Assembly (NCBI GenBank): GCA_002309035.1
Contig: DBWT01000036.1
Location: 1-14,696 of the forward strand
Length of the DNA stretch: 14,696 bases
Direction of reading: 5' to 3'
Source of the DNA: Caryophanales bacterium UBA1231
Lineage (GTDB): Bacteria; Bacillota_I; Bacilli_A; ML615J-28; CAG-313
How positions within the stretch are numbered: the stretch's first letter is position 1; each line of letters opens with the position of its first letter. Shown here in pieces: positions 1 through 6,795 of the stretch. Below the pieces are notes generated by a model, which saw nothing but the letters and a program-made list of their open reading frames with translations, was not told where the DNA came from and ran no database searches. The position numbers were made by a program, and so were the translations under genes.

Positions 1-309
1 GAAGAAGTTGAATTATTCTATGAATTTGATAAAGATGTTTACGTTGAAGGAGTAGATGCTCATCTAATCGGCGAAGCTTCTGTTTTACTTGGCGCAGGTC
101 GTGAGAAGAAAGAAGATTCAATCGATCATGTTGTAGGTATTGTTGTTCATAAGAAGATTGGTGATCAACTTCATTATGGTGATAAGATAGCTACCATCTA
201 TAGCAATGGTAAAAATACTGAATTAGCATTAAAGATGGTTATGGATGCTTATACTTTAGCAAATGAAGAAGTTAAAGCACCAAATGTCATTTATAAAATA
301 ATAAGATAA
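1..309 (+). CDS. pdp: Pyrimidine-nucleoside phosphorylase, C-terminal part (5' truncated)
   Basis: The 102 C-terminal residues of a thymidine/pyrimidine-nucleoside phosphorylase, a cytosolic salvage enzyme that splits pyrimidine nucleosides with phosphate into base and (deoxy)ribose-1-phosphate. The reading frame is open from base 1 and ends at TAA 307-309. Seen: the family's C-terminal alpha/beta domain, with the stretch VDAHLIGEASVLLGAGR, then DSIDHVVGIVVHKKIGD and GDKIATIYSN. The family is usually about 430-440 residues, so roughly 330 residues, including the phosphate-binding N-terminal part, lie outside the window. A hairpin terminator follows directly, so this is the last gene of its transcript. 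The choice between PdpA-type and strict thymidine phosphorylase (DeoA) cannot be made from this fragment; the Bacillus-type enzyme with broader specificity is more likely in a low-GC Gram-positive. Confidence in the family is high. Confidence 0.9.
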   Translation, partial: EEVELFYEFDKDVYVEGVDAHLIGEASVLLGAGREKKEDSIDHVVGIVVHKKIGDQLHYGDKIATIYSNGKNTELALKMVMDAYTLANEEVKAPNVIYKIIR

Positions 310-311
310 AA

Positions 312-340
312 CCCCATTTCCTTAGAAATGAGGATTTTTA
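312..340. terminator. Two-way intrinsic terminator between pdp and pepT
   Basis: Nine-base arms CCCCATTTC (312-320) and GAAATGAGG (325-333) pair with one C:A mismatch around the loop CTTA and are followed by ATTTTTA. It ends the rightward pdp transcript. Read leftward, the stem is followed by GGTTTTATC, a weaker T-tract, so it can also serve pepT, whose stop codon lies just beside it. The genes converge here and no other hairpin is available for either. Confidence 0.8.
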
Positions 341-1543
341 TTACTTAATAACTTTGTTCAACATTGTTAGCAAGATATCAACAAATTGATTCATTTCAGT
401 GATATTAGCTAATTCTTTTGCTCCATGGTGGTTATAACTTCCTGTACCTAGGTTTGGACATAAAATTCCTTTGTATGATAGCATTGCACCATCAGTTCCA
501 CCACGAATTGGTGAGCACTTCATTTCAATACCATATAATGCTAGGGCCTTTTTAGGAAATTCAATAATTTCAGGATGTGGTTTGATAAGTTCTGCCATAT
601 TGAAATATTGATCTTTAATTTCAAGATTAACTAATTTTTGTTGATATTTTTGATTGATTTTATCAACCGCAGCATTAATTAATGCCTTTTTTTCATTGAA
701 GAGTTTTAAATCATGATCACGGATGATGTATTTTAATGTCGTTTGTTGAACTTCGCCAATAATATCTGTGATATGGAAGAAACCTTCATAGTCTTTAGTG
801 TATTCTGGCTTCATAGCATGTGGAAGAAGATTATGAAATTCAAATGCTATTTCTTGGCTGTTAATCAATCTTTGATATGCTTCACCTGGATGAATACTAT
901 TTCCATTAATTGTAACAACAGCTTTACATGCATTGAAGTTTTCAAAGTTGATTGTATCTATTGAACTACCATCAAGAGTATAGGCAAAATCAACATCGAA
1001 AAATTTAGTGTCAAAGTGGTCTGTACCGCCACCAATTTCTTCATCTGGTGTAAAGCATACATAAACTGTTGGATAATCACCAGGCATATTTAATCTTTTT
1101 TCAATTAATGTCATGATTATCGCAATACCTGCTTTATCATCGGCACCTAAGAGAGTATCACCACTTGTTGTAACTAAAGTGTGTCCTTTAAAATTATTTA
1201 AAAATGGAAAATCTTTGGTTAGAATGTCAACTCCATTTGGTAAATGAATATCTTTACCATCATAGTTTTCATGAATAAGAGGTTTAACATTTGCACCACT
1301 CATCTCTGTTGCGGTATCCATGTGAGCGATTAATCCTACTTTTTTATTGATATTTCCTTTAACTATGCCATAAACATAAGCATATTCATCTTTAAAAGCA
1401 TTCTTAATTCCTAATGAATGTAGTTCATCAAGTAAAAAGTCAGCAAGTTTATGTTGCTTTAATGTTGATGGATAAGTTGTACTATCGGGGTCTGATTGTG
1501 TATCAAACGAAACATAATTTAAAAATCTTTCAAGTAATGTCAT
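341..1543 (-). CDS. pepT: Peptidase T (tripeptide aminopeptidase)
   Basis: A cytosolic two-zinc aminopeptidase of family M20 that removes the N-terminal residue from tripeptides. With the chosen start it has 400 residues, close to the usual 405-410. Seen, in numbering from this start: IAHMDT (His74, Asp76), GADDKAG (bridging Asp135), PDEEIGGG (catalytic Glu168 and metal Glu169), TLDGSS (Asp191) and, near the C-terminus, SYNHHGAKE carrying the last zinc His. All M20/PepT metal and catalytic positions are present. The frame extends eight codons upstream to an ATG at 1567, but ATG 1543 is preferred: AGGAGA lies 6 nt before it, and the protein then begins MTLLERFLNYVSFDTQS, matching the start of known PepT proteins. 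A promoter-like element and an inverted repeat lie immediately upstream. No fault is visible, and activity is expected. Confidence 0.95.
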   Translation of the reverse strand: MTLLERFLNYVSFDTQSDPDSTTYPSTLKQHKLADFLLDELHSLGIKNAFKDEYAYVYGIVKGNINKKVGLIAHMDTATEMSGANVKPLIHENYDGKDIHLPNGVDILTKDFPFLNNFKGHTLVTTSGDTLLGADDKAGIAIIMTLIEKRLNMPGDYPTVYVCFTPDEEIGGGTDHFDTKFFDVDFAYTLDGSSIDTINFENFNACKAVVTINGNSIHPGEAYQRLINSQEIAFEFHNLLPHAMKPEYTKDYEGFFHITDIIGEVQQTTLKYIIRDHDLKLFNEKKALINAAVDKINQKYQQKLVNLEIKDQYFNMAELIKPHPEIIEFPKKALALYGIEMKCSPIRGGTDGAMLSYKGILCPNLGTGSYNHHGAKELANITEMNQFVDILLTMLNKVIK

Positions 1544-1549
1544 ATTTAA

Positions 1550-1555
1550 TCTCCT
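1550..1555 (-). promoter_or_regulatory. pepT ribosome binding site
   Basis: AGGAGA on the minus strand, 6 nt before ATG 1543. It decides the start in favour of 1543 over the in-frame ATG at 1567, which has no comparable site. Confidence 0.8.
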
Positions 1556-1565
1556 ATTTGATTTC

Positions 1566-1576
1566 ATTTTATCATA
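1566..1576 (-). promoter_or_regulatory. Probable pepT promoter (extended -10)
   Basis: Minus-strand TATGATAAAAT is an extended -10 (TG one base before TAAAAT). No good -35 lies 17 nt upstream. Transcription would start near 1559, giving a leader of about 16 nt. The same 11-base pattern stands before four other genes in the window. It overlaps an 8-base inverted repeat (1569-1590). Confidence 0.55.
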
Positions 1577-1590
1577 AATTAATATGATAA
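1569..1590. repeat. Inverted repeat overlapping the pepT promoter, possible operator
   Basis: Perfect 8-base arms TTATCATA (1569-1576) and TATGATAA (1583-1590) flank the spacer AATTAA. The dyad lies over the predicted -10 of pepT, where a repressor could block transcription. The sequence is all A/T except for one G/C pair per arm, so chance is a real alternative in this AT-rich DNA. It has no T-tract and is not a terminator. Confidence 0.4.
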
Positions 1591-1599
1591 ATAGTTTTT

Positions 1600-1630
1600 T
1601 TGCAAAGAAAAAAGAGTCATTCGACTCTTT
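1600..1630 (-). terminator. Intrinsic terminator of the MFS transporter gene
   Basis: Perfect 8-base arms AAAGAGTC (1611-1618) and GACTCTTT (1623-1630) around a 4-nt loop. Read leftward, the stem continues into TTTTCTTTGC, a T-rich tract. The inner arm covers the first two bases of the transporter stop codon (1629-1631), so the hairpin begins inside the gene's last codon. It separates the transporter from pepT. Confidence 0.85.
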
Positions 1631-3056
1631 AATCTAAATCACCTAAAGTATCTAATGCTGATTTTTTCTGTGATTTCATTTCACGTCTTTCTTTTAAAGA
1701 GATTTTTTCTTTAACTAGTAAGAAGACGATGAAAGCAATAATCATCATTATTGTTGCATAGATAAATAATAGTTTTAATCCACCACCATTAAATTTCTTG
1801 AATGGATCATCCATGATGATACCTACAAGAATTGGTGTAATTGATTGTGCAAGCATAGATGATGTGTAGTAATAACCAGTGAACTTACCGATATTTTCAC
1901 GATTTGAAAATTCAACAATCATTGGGAATGAATTGATATTGACTAAAGCCCATCCACATCCTAATACGGCAGCCATTGCATAGAAGAAGATATTCCATGC
2001 ACCAATTTGACCATTATATTTTGAAAAATCAACTGTTAGTGATACGATACCCATAGCTAATAAAGAAACAATTAGCATAACTAAACCAATAACAATAGTT
2101 AATTTACGACCAATTTTATTTGACAAATTGGAAAAAGCAATAAATGATACAATTGAAATGACTGTTAGGACAATTGTCATTGTTGACATAACACCACTAT
2201 TTCCTAAAACAACTAAACTAAAAGATGAACCGAATGTTTCAAATGAATTGAATGACATAAACCAGAAGAAGATAGCTACAATGATTAAAATAAAATTAAA
2301 TTTATCTACTTTTGATAGTTTATTGTCTTCTTTAATTACTTCATTAGTATCAGATAATTCTTCACCTTTAATAACATCGGCTTCTGTTTCTTTTAACATT
2401 TTGTTTTCTTTGACAGCAATAATCAAGAAAATTAAAACACCAATTAAAATAATAGTACAAATAATAAATGGAATTAAGATAATATTTTGCATATTACTGA
2501 TTAATTCTGCACTTAGTTTTTCATTTGTTGGAGCTTTAATCTTTAAGAAAGGAAGCATTCCAAGGATTGCTACAAAGACTGCACCAAAATAACCAACTAA
2601 ATTGATAATACCATTTGCTGTACTTCTTAAAGGTTTAGGTGTAACATCAGGCATAAAAGCTACAGCAGGTGAGCGGTAAGCTTGCATAATGATTAAGAAT
2701 AATAACATTGCAATAATGACACCTAATAATGAATTAAAATAGAAGAATACGGCAATTAGTGGGAAGACAATTGCTGTGAGAATCATACCTATAACGATAT
2801 AAGGCATTCTCTTTCCCCATTTTGAATGTGTTTTATCTGATAAACGTCCAACTATTGGCATAATGATGATTGCAACAACGTTGTCTAATGCCATAATAAT
2901 ACCAATAATGAAGTTTGCATTTTCAACTTTATCTTGTAATAAGGCCCTTAAAATTAATGGACAGTAAAAATTGTATGCTTGCCATAGCATTAAAATACCA
3001 AAAAAGGCAAATGCAATTTTAAAAGTATTCTTTTTATTAAGTTTTAAGTTTTCCAT
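1629..3056 (-). CDS. MFS transporter, GPH / SLC45-like sugar-cation symporter type
   Basis: An integral membrane protein of 475 residues with about 12 hydrophobic segments, split by a charged central loop (about residues 215-250, rich in E, K and D). After the second helix it carries GRLSDKTHSKWGKRMPY (residues 70-86). This is the MFS loop 2-3 motif in the form typical of the GPH / SLC45 group of sugar:cation symporters, including maltose and sucrose permeases. Substrate is unknown: no glycosidase or regulator is adjacent, so a sugar is a family-level inference. Start ATG 3056 has AGGAGT 5 nt upstream. The gene begins 21 nt after the CCA end of a tRNA-Leu on the same strand. I see no promoter between them, so it is probably read from the tRNA promoter. 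It ends in its own terminator. Length and motifs are normal for the family. Confidence 0.85.
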   Translation of the reverse strand: MENLKLNKKNTFKIAFAFFGILMLWQAYNFYCPLILRALLQDKVENANFIIGIIMALDNVVAIIIMPIVGRLSDKTHSKWGKRMPYIVIGMILTAIVFPLIAVFFYFNSLLGVIIAMLLFLIIMQAYRSPAVAFMPDVTPKPLRSTANGIINLVGYFGAVFVAILGMLPFLKIKAPTNEKLSAELISNMQNIILIPFIICTIILIGVLIFLIIAVKENKMLKETEADVIKGEELSDTNEVIKEDNKLSKVDKFNFILIIVAIFFWFMSFNSFETFGSSFSLVVLGNSGVMSTMTIVLTVISIVSFIAFSNLSNKIGRKLTIVIGLVMLIVSLLAMGIVSLTVDFSKYNGQIGAWNIFFYAMAAVLGCGWALVNINSFPMIVEFSNRENIGKFTGYYYTSSMLAQSITPILVGIIMDDPFKKFNGGGLKLLFIYATIMMIIAFIVFLLVKEKISLKERREMKSQKKSALDTLGDLD

Positions 3057-3077
3057 ATTTTACTCCTAAAAAAATAA

Positions 3078-3164
3078 TGGTGCCGGTGGTCGGACTCGAA
3101 CCGACACGGGCTCATCACCCACTGGATTTTGAGTCCAGCGCGTCTACCATTTCACCACACCGGC
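3078..3164 (-). tRNA. tRNA-Leu, anticodon CAA (reads UUG)
   Basis: An 87-nt class II tRNA with encoded CCA. Seen on the minus strand: acceptor arms GCCGGTG and CACCGGC, discriminator A, anticodon stem CTGGA/TCCAG with loop CTCAAAA, a long variable arm with a GGG/CCC stem, and T arm GTCGG-TTCGAGT-CCGAC. The anticodon CAA lies at 3129-3131. A36-A37-A38 is the context expected for isopentenylation of A37. Wobble C34 is the known target type of TrmL, encoded nearby at 4743. A consensus promoter stands upstream. After CCA comes TTATTTTTTT, then the ribosome binding site of the transporter gene, suggesting that some or all transcripts continue into that gene. Confidence 0.97.
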
Positions 3165-3177
3165 AACATACATACTT

Positions 3178-3206
3178 ATTTTACTCTTTTTTGTTTTTTT
3201 TTGCAA
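3178..3206 (-). promoter_or_regulatory. tRNA-Leu promoter
   Basis: On the minus strand TTGCAA (3206-3201) is followed after exactly 17 nt by TAAAAT (3183-3178). Transcription would begin about 7 nt before the tRNA 5' end at 3164. This is the only promoter seen for the tRNA and for the transporter gene behind it. Confidence 0.75.
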
Positions 3207-3248
3207 CTTTTTGAATAATATGTTAATAAATAGAATTTTACGTTAAAT

Positions 3249-3259
3249 TATGTTAAAAT
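3249..3259 (+). promoter_or_regulatory. Promoter of the 5'-nucleotidase-trmL pair (extended -10)
   Basis: TATGTTAAAAT: an extended -10 with TG one base before TAAAAT and no convincing -35 at 17 nt. The start point would be near 3266, leaving a leader of about 20 nt. It diverges from the tRNA-Leu promoter, with about 45 nt between the two elements. Confidence 0.6.
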
Positions 3260-3286
3260 GAGTTATCATAATAGTGGGGTAAAAGT

Positions 3287-4750
3287 ATGAAATTAAGAAA
3301 TATAATCATTTTATCTATTTTGATGTTATTTGTTTTTCTTTTTGGTTGTCAAAAGAATAACCAAGAGCCAGAAAAAGTTGAAATAACTAAATTAACAGTT
3401 ATGTCTGTTAATGATACTCATGGGGCTATCGAAGAAAGTTCCAAAAATCTTGGCATGGCTGGTTTTTCTTGGGCTGTAAATGAAGAACGTAAAGATAAAA
3501 GTAATGCCGTATTAGTAATATCAGCTGGTGATATGTTCCAAGGAACAGCAATTTCCAATTATACTTATGGTCTAAATATGATTAATATCATGAATATAAT
3601 AGGTTTTAAAGCTATGACTATTGGTAATCATGAATTTGACTGGGGTTTAGATACAGTATTAAGCTATGTTGATGGTGATCAATCAAATGGAGAAGCTGAT
3701 TTTCCGTTTTTAGCTTGTAATATTATGGAAAAAGAAACGAATAGTCTTCCTGATTTAATCAAAGAATATGAAATAGTCGATTTTGATTCTTTCAAAGTTG
3801 GTATTATTGGTTATATTGGTGTTGGTCTTGAAAAAGATATCGCAAGATCAAAAGTTGAAGATTATGAATTTGTTGATCCTGTTCCATTGGTAGGAAGTCT
3901 TGCTACTAAACTAAGAACTGAGTATGCTTGTGATTTGATTATCGCCATGGGTCACGATGCTGATACAGCTACTAACAATCTTTTAACAAATCTTTCAGGT
4001 AATGCGGCTGTCGACATGATTGTTAATGGTCATACTCATGCTACATACACAAGATATGCTAATAATGGCAATGGTAAACAAATTAGTATTTCCCAAGCAG
4101 GAACTGCTATGCAAACTGTTACTAAAACAATTTTTGATTATGATGAAGAATTAAAGTTTGTATCTTCACGTAACATGGATTTAGGTAGCTATGATATTGG
4201 TATTGATGCAGAAATTCAAAAAATGGTTCAGAAAATGCAAAGTGATATTGAACCAATTATGGGTGAAGTAATAGGTGTTGCTGGTAAAAATGTCACAAGA
4301 ACTAGTGTCTCATATTTCACAGCTGATGAGATGTTAAAACGAACAAATGCTGATTTAGCAGGCATTAACAGTGGTGGTATTAGAGCCAATGCTTTCCCAA
4401 TCAGCAATGGTAGTGATGTTACAATTAAAAAAGCATATGAAATTATGCCATTTGATAATATTGTTGTAACATGTGAACTTACAGGACAACAATTATTGAA
4501 TGTTTTGATTATTCAAGATATTGTTTTTTCAACAAATCTTAAAAAAGTAGGCACAAAGTTCTATATTAACGAAGAAGAAATTGATAAAGATAAGGTTTAT
4601 ACTTTTGCATGTGCTGATTATTTATTTGAAAGAGACGAAGAAATTTATGGTTGCGCTCAAAATATCGAAAGATCTGAACTATTAGTGCGTGATGTTATTA
4701 TCAATGGTATAAGAGAAGTTGAAGGAAAGTGGTTAGATTCATATGAGTAG
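3287..4750 (+). CDS. 5'-nucleotidase / cyclic phosphodiesterase-family lipoprotein
   Basis: A 487-residue surface-anchored metallophosphoesterase of the UshA/YfkN/CD73 family, expected to remove phosphate from extracellular nucleotides so that nucleosides can be imported. Residues 1-20 form a signal peptide ending LFG-Cys21, a somewhat atypical lipobox (Phe at -2). The N-terminal calcineurin-like domain shows VNDTHG (Asp43, His45), SAGDMFQG (Asp82), GNHEFDWG (Asn114, His115), MGHDAD and NGHTH, so the two-metal site is complete. The C-terminal nucleotide-binding domain carries NSGGIRA and EIMPFDN. Length is somewhat short for the family. It is preceded by the unusual G-rich site GTGGGGT, 6 nt before ATG. 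It overlaps trmL by 8 nt. The exact substrate (5'-nucleotides, 2',3'-cyclic nucleotides or UDP-sugars) cannot be told from sequence. With the phosphorylase at the window start it suggests nucleotide scavenging. Confidence 0.9.
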   Translation: MKLRNIIILSILMLFVFLFGCQKNNQEPEKVEITKLTVMSVNDTHGAIEESSKNLGMAGFSWAVNEERKDKSNAVLVISAGDMFQGTAISNYTYGLNMINIMNIIGFKAMTIGNHEFDWGLDTVLSYVDGDQSNGEADFPFLACNIMEKETNSLPDLIKEYEIVDFDSFKVGIIGYIGVGLEKDIARSKVEDYEFVDPVPLVGSLATKLRTEYACDLIIAMGHDADTATNNLLTNLSGNAAVDMIVNGHTHATYTRYANNGNGKQISISQAGTAMQTVTKTIFDYDEELKFVSSRNMDLGSYDIGIDAEIQKMVQKMQSDIEPIMGEVIGVAGKNVTRTSVSYFTADEMLKRTNADLAGINSGGIRANAFPISNGSDVTIKKAYEIMPFDNIVVTCELTGQQLLNVLIIQDIVFSTNLKKVGTKFYINEEEIDKDKVYTFACADYLFERDEEIYGCAQNIERSELLVRDVIINGIREVEGKWLDSYE

Positions 4751-5267
4751 AAATCACATTGTTTTATTTGAACCTGAAATACCTCAAAATTCAGGTAATA
4801 TTATGAGAACATGTGCAGGCACTGATACTTTTTTACATTTTATTAAGCCTTTAGGATTTGAACTAGATGATGCACATTTAAAAAGAAGTGCTGTTAATTA
4901 TTTACCTTATGTAAAATTCTTTGTTTATGAAAACTGGGAAGATTTTATCAGTAAAAACCATGGTAAAATGTATTTCTTAACACGTTATGGTTTAAAGACA
5001 CCACATTCATTAGTGCTTAATAACCCAAATGAAGATTATTATTTCATTATTGGCAAAGAATCAACAGGTATTCCTAAGCCAATTCTACAAGAACACTTAG
5101 AAGATTGTATTAGAATACCTACTAATAATCATATTCGCTCACTTAATATTAGTAACGTTGCAGCAATATGCATTTTTGAAGCATTAAGACAGCAAGACTA
5201 TAATGACTTGAGTCGTTTTGAGCCAGATGATGAAGGTCATAAAGGCAAAGATTTCTTGTTGAGATAG
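4743..5267 (+). CDS. trmL: tRNA (cytidine/uridine-34-2'-O)-methyltransferase TrmL
   Basis: A 174-residue cytosolic SPOUT-class methyltransferase. In characterised relatives it uses S-adenosylmethionine to 2'-O-methylate the wobble base of tRNA-Leu with anticodons CAA and UAA. Seen: EPEIPQNSGNIMRTCAGT near the N-terminus (SPOUT motif 1 with conserved Asn and Arg), FIIGKESTGIP (motif 2) and IRIPTNNHIRSLNISNVAA (motif 3, forming the knotted cofactor site). Length is at the upper end of the usual 155-175, because of a short charged tail. Its ATG lies 8 nt inside the preceding lipoprotein gene. The only purine-rich site, AAGGAAAG, is about 16 nt upstream, too far for normal use, so translation is probably coupled by re-initiation after the lipoprotein stop. 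A strong terminator follows. One of its expected substrates is encoded at 3078-3164. Confidence 0.93.
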   Translation: MSRNHIVLFEPEIPQNSGNIMRTCAGTDTFLHFIKPLGFELDDAHLKRSAVNYLPYVKFFVYENWEDFISKNHGKMYFLTRYGLKTPHSLVLNNPNEDYYFIIGKESTGIPKPILQEHLEDCIRIPTNNHIRSLNISNVAAICIFEALRQQDYNDLSRFEPDDEGHKGKDFLLR

Positions 5268-5297
5268 AAAAGAGACTATTATTTAGTCTCTTTTTTT
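5268..5297 (+). terminator. Terminator after trmL
   Basis: Perfect 11-base arms AAAAGAGACTA (5268-5278) and TAGTCTCTTTT (5284-5294) around loop TTATT, continuing into a run of Ts to 5297. It starts directly after the trmL stop codon. The strongest terminator in the window, it isolates the nucleotidase-trmL pair from the next operon. Confidence 0.92.
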
Positions 5298-5332
5298 CGA
5301 AATAATACGAGTTTTAACGTTTTTACAATTTA

Positions 5333-5366
5333 ATTACAACAAAAAAATATTGTTTTATAGTATAAT
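5333..5366 (+). promoter_or_regulatory. Promoter of the lipoprotein-nusB-xseA-xseB-dxs-recN operon
   Basis: Two overlapping readings are possible. One has ATTACA (5333-5338), a 17-nt spacer and TATAGT (5356-5361). The other has the perfect -10 TATAAT (5361-5366) in the context TATAGTATAAT, close to the extended pattern seen elsewhere in the window but with A in place of the key G. Start would be around 5368-5373, only 16-21 nt before the ATG. It is the only clear promoter before 12244. Confidence 0.6.
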
Positions 5367-5388
5367 ATATTAAAAGCGGGGTGGGAAT

Positions 5389-6783
5389 ATGATTAAAAAG
5401 ATCTTTAAACCCATAATTTTAATCTTTATTGTTTTTTTGGTAGTTAGTTGTGACAGTGAACCAGCTGGTATTGAACCTACAAAGCCTTTTGAATTAGATT
5501 CATATTTTCAAAGCAATATGGTTCTTTCACAAAACCAAGAAATAAACATTACTGGTAAAAGCGAAAAGGGTGTTCAAATAACTCTCTCTTTATTTGATCA
5601 AAAAGGGAATAAAGTTAAAAAGGTATCAACAATTGTTAATGATAAAAATGAATTCGTTTTATCATTTAATAGTCCAAAAGCATCTAACAATTTATACAAG
5701 ATTGTAATCGATGATTCAGTTAATGAAAAAACGTTAGATAATATCTTTTTTGGCTATGTTTTCCTATTTTTAGGTGAAAAATACGATGAAATTGATATCA
5801 ATTCAAGTATTAAAGAAGATGAAAAGATTTTTGCTTGCCAATTATCGAATGAAGCCTTTGAATGGGATTTATTGAGTAATACTGATTTAAATGATTCAAT
5901 TAAAACATCAATGAGTGGAATTTATGAAGAATTACAACTTCCAATTGCCATTATTGATGCTACAGTTAGCAACGCTTATTTAGATATTTACTTATCTAAT
6001 GAAAGTATTGAAAACTATAAAAATATTCATCGTTATTTAGAACTTCAAAATCGTTTGAATATGGATGAATCAAATTATAGTCCTTCATCAATGTATCAAA
6101 AATATATTGAAAGACTTTCTAATATTACTATTGATTCCATAGTATGGTATCAAGGAAAGTATGAAATCACAAGTTTTGATAATTATGAATCATTACAATT
6201 TTCAACTTTATATAGTTATTGTTTAAATCATTTATTCACAAATCTTAATAACATCTTTAAATGTTCATTCTATACTATTCAATCAGGATATTGTGAGGGA
6301 TTGGATTTAAATCAAATACGCTTGCTTCAAGCAAATCCATCACAAAATATGTCAAATGTCCACTTAATTCCAACTTATGATTGTTATGGTTTAGATGGAC
6401 TTGATCAAACAAAGTTAGTTTCAAGAATTGTTGAAATGATTTATCAAAACCAATTTAAAAAGCAAAAAGTTCGTGCTTTATCACTTTCTGATGTTGTAAG
6501 CTATGATCATCAAATTGAATTATCATTTTATGGTAGTGGTTTACTTGAGAAAGTCGAAGATATTTATGGACTTAGTGTTACAGATCAACTAGGCAACGAA
6601 TTATCTTATAAATTGTTATTCGAAGACAATGTTTTACAAATCATTGTCAATGATAGCAATTTTGAAGAAGAAATTCTTCAAGTTATTATTACTTATGGCT
6701 ATAATGAAGACTTATTTAATAATAATTTGTTTAGTTCGAAACAATTACCAGTCGTACCTTTTAGAGTAAGTGTCGAATTATAG
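5389..6783 (+). CDS. Sialate O-acetylesterase-like lipoprotein with degenerate catalytic site (predicted pseudoenzyme)
   Basis: A 464-residue secreted lipoprotein: signal peptide 1-20 with a good lipobox VVS-Cys21. The order of segments follows the sialate O-acetylesterase (SIAE) family. SYFQSNMVLSQNQEINITG (38-56) equals the N-terminal beta domain's 'F..nMVLQ' start. FGYVFLFLGEKYD (121-133) falls where 'GdVWlcsGQSNM' is expected. Next come LPIAIIDATVSNAYLDIYLS (184-203) and SIVWYQGKYE (250-259, family 'viWYQGEsN'). QIRLLQ (309-314) equals 'lReaQ', and NLFSSKQLPVVPFRV (446-460) is the family's closing motif. The catalytic positions are changed. The GQSNM nucleophile site reads GEKYD (Ser to Lys131), WYQGE has Lys257, and DxHP reads DGLD (Asp336 kept, His to Leu338). 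Hydrolysis is therefore unlikely, and a carbohydrate-binding or structural role is an inference. It heads the operon, with unusual site GCGGGGTGGG before ATG; nusB follows after 12 nt. Confidence 0.8.
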   Translation: MIKKIFKPIILIFIVFLVVSCDSEPAGIEPTKPFELDSYFQSNMVLSQNQEINITGKSEKGVQITLSLFDQKGNKVKKVSTIVNDKNEFVLSFNSPKASNNLYKIVIDDSVNEKTLDNIFFGYVFLFLGEKYDEIDINSSIKEDEKIFACQLSNEAFEWDLLSNTDLNDSIKTSMSGIYEELQLPIAIIDATVSNAYLDIYLSNESIENYKNIHRYLELQNRLNMDESNYSPSSMYQKYIERLSNITIDSIVWYQGKYEITSFDNYESLQFSTLYSYCLNHLFTNLNNIFKCSFYTIQSGYCEGLDLNQIRLLQANPSQNMSNVHLIPTYDCYGLDGLDQTKLVSRIVEMIYQNQFKKQKVRALSLSDVVSYDHQIELSFYGSGLLEKVEDIYGLSVTDQLGNELSYKLLFEDNVLQIIVNDSNFEEEILQVIITYGYNEDLFNNNLFSSKQLPVVPFRVSVEL

Positions 6784-6795
6784 AGGGAGGCATTT

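Noticed and set aside
743..964. Plus-strand open frame of 73 codons inside pepT
   Set aside because: Antisense to conserved pepT coding sequence, with no ribosome site or promoter; a shadow frame.
1600..1605. TTGCAA as a -35 for pepT
   Set aside because: The hexamer 17 nt downstream is TTAATT, a poor -10. TTGCAA also lies in the T-tract zone of the transporter terminator.
2128..2592. Plus-strand open frame of 154 codons inside the transporter gene
   Set aside because: Antisense to membrane-helix codons; Ile/Lys/Asn-rich, with no family features or start signals. The minus-strand transporter explains the region.
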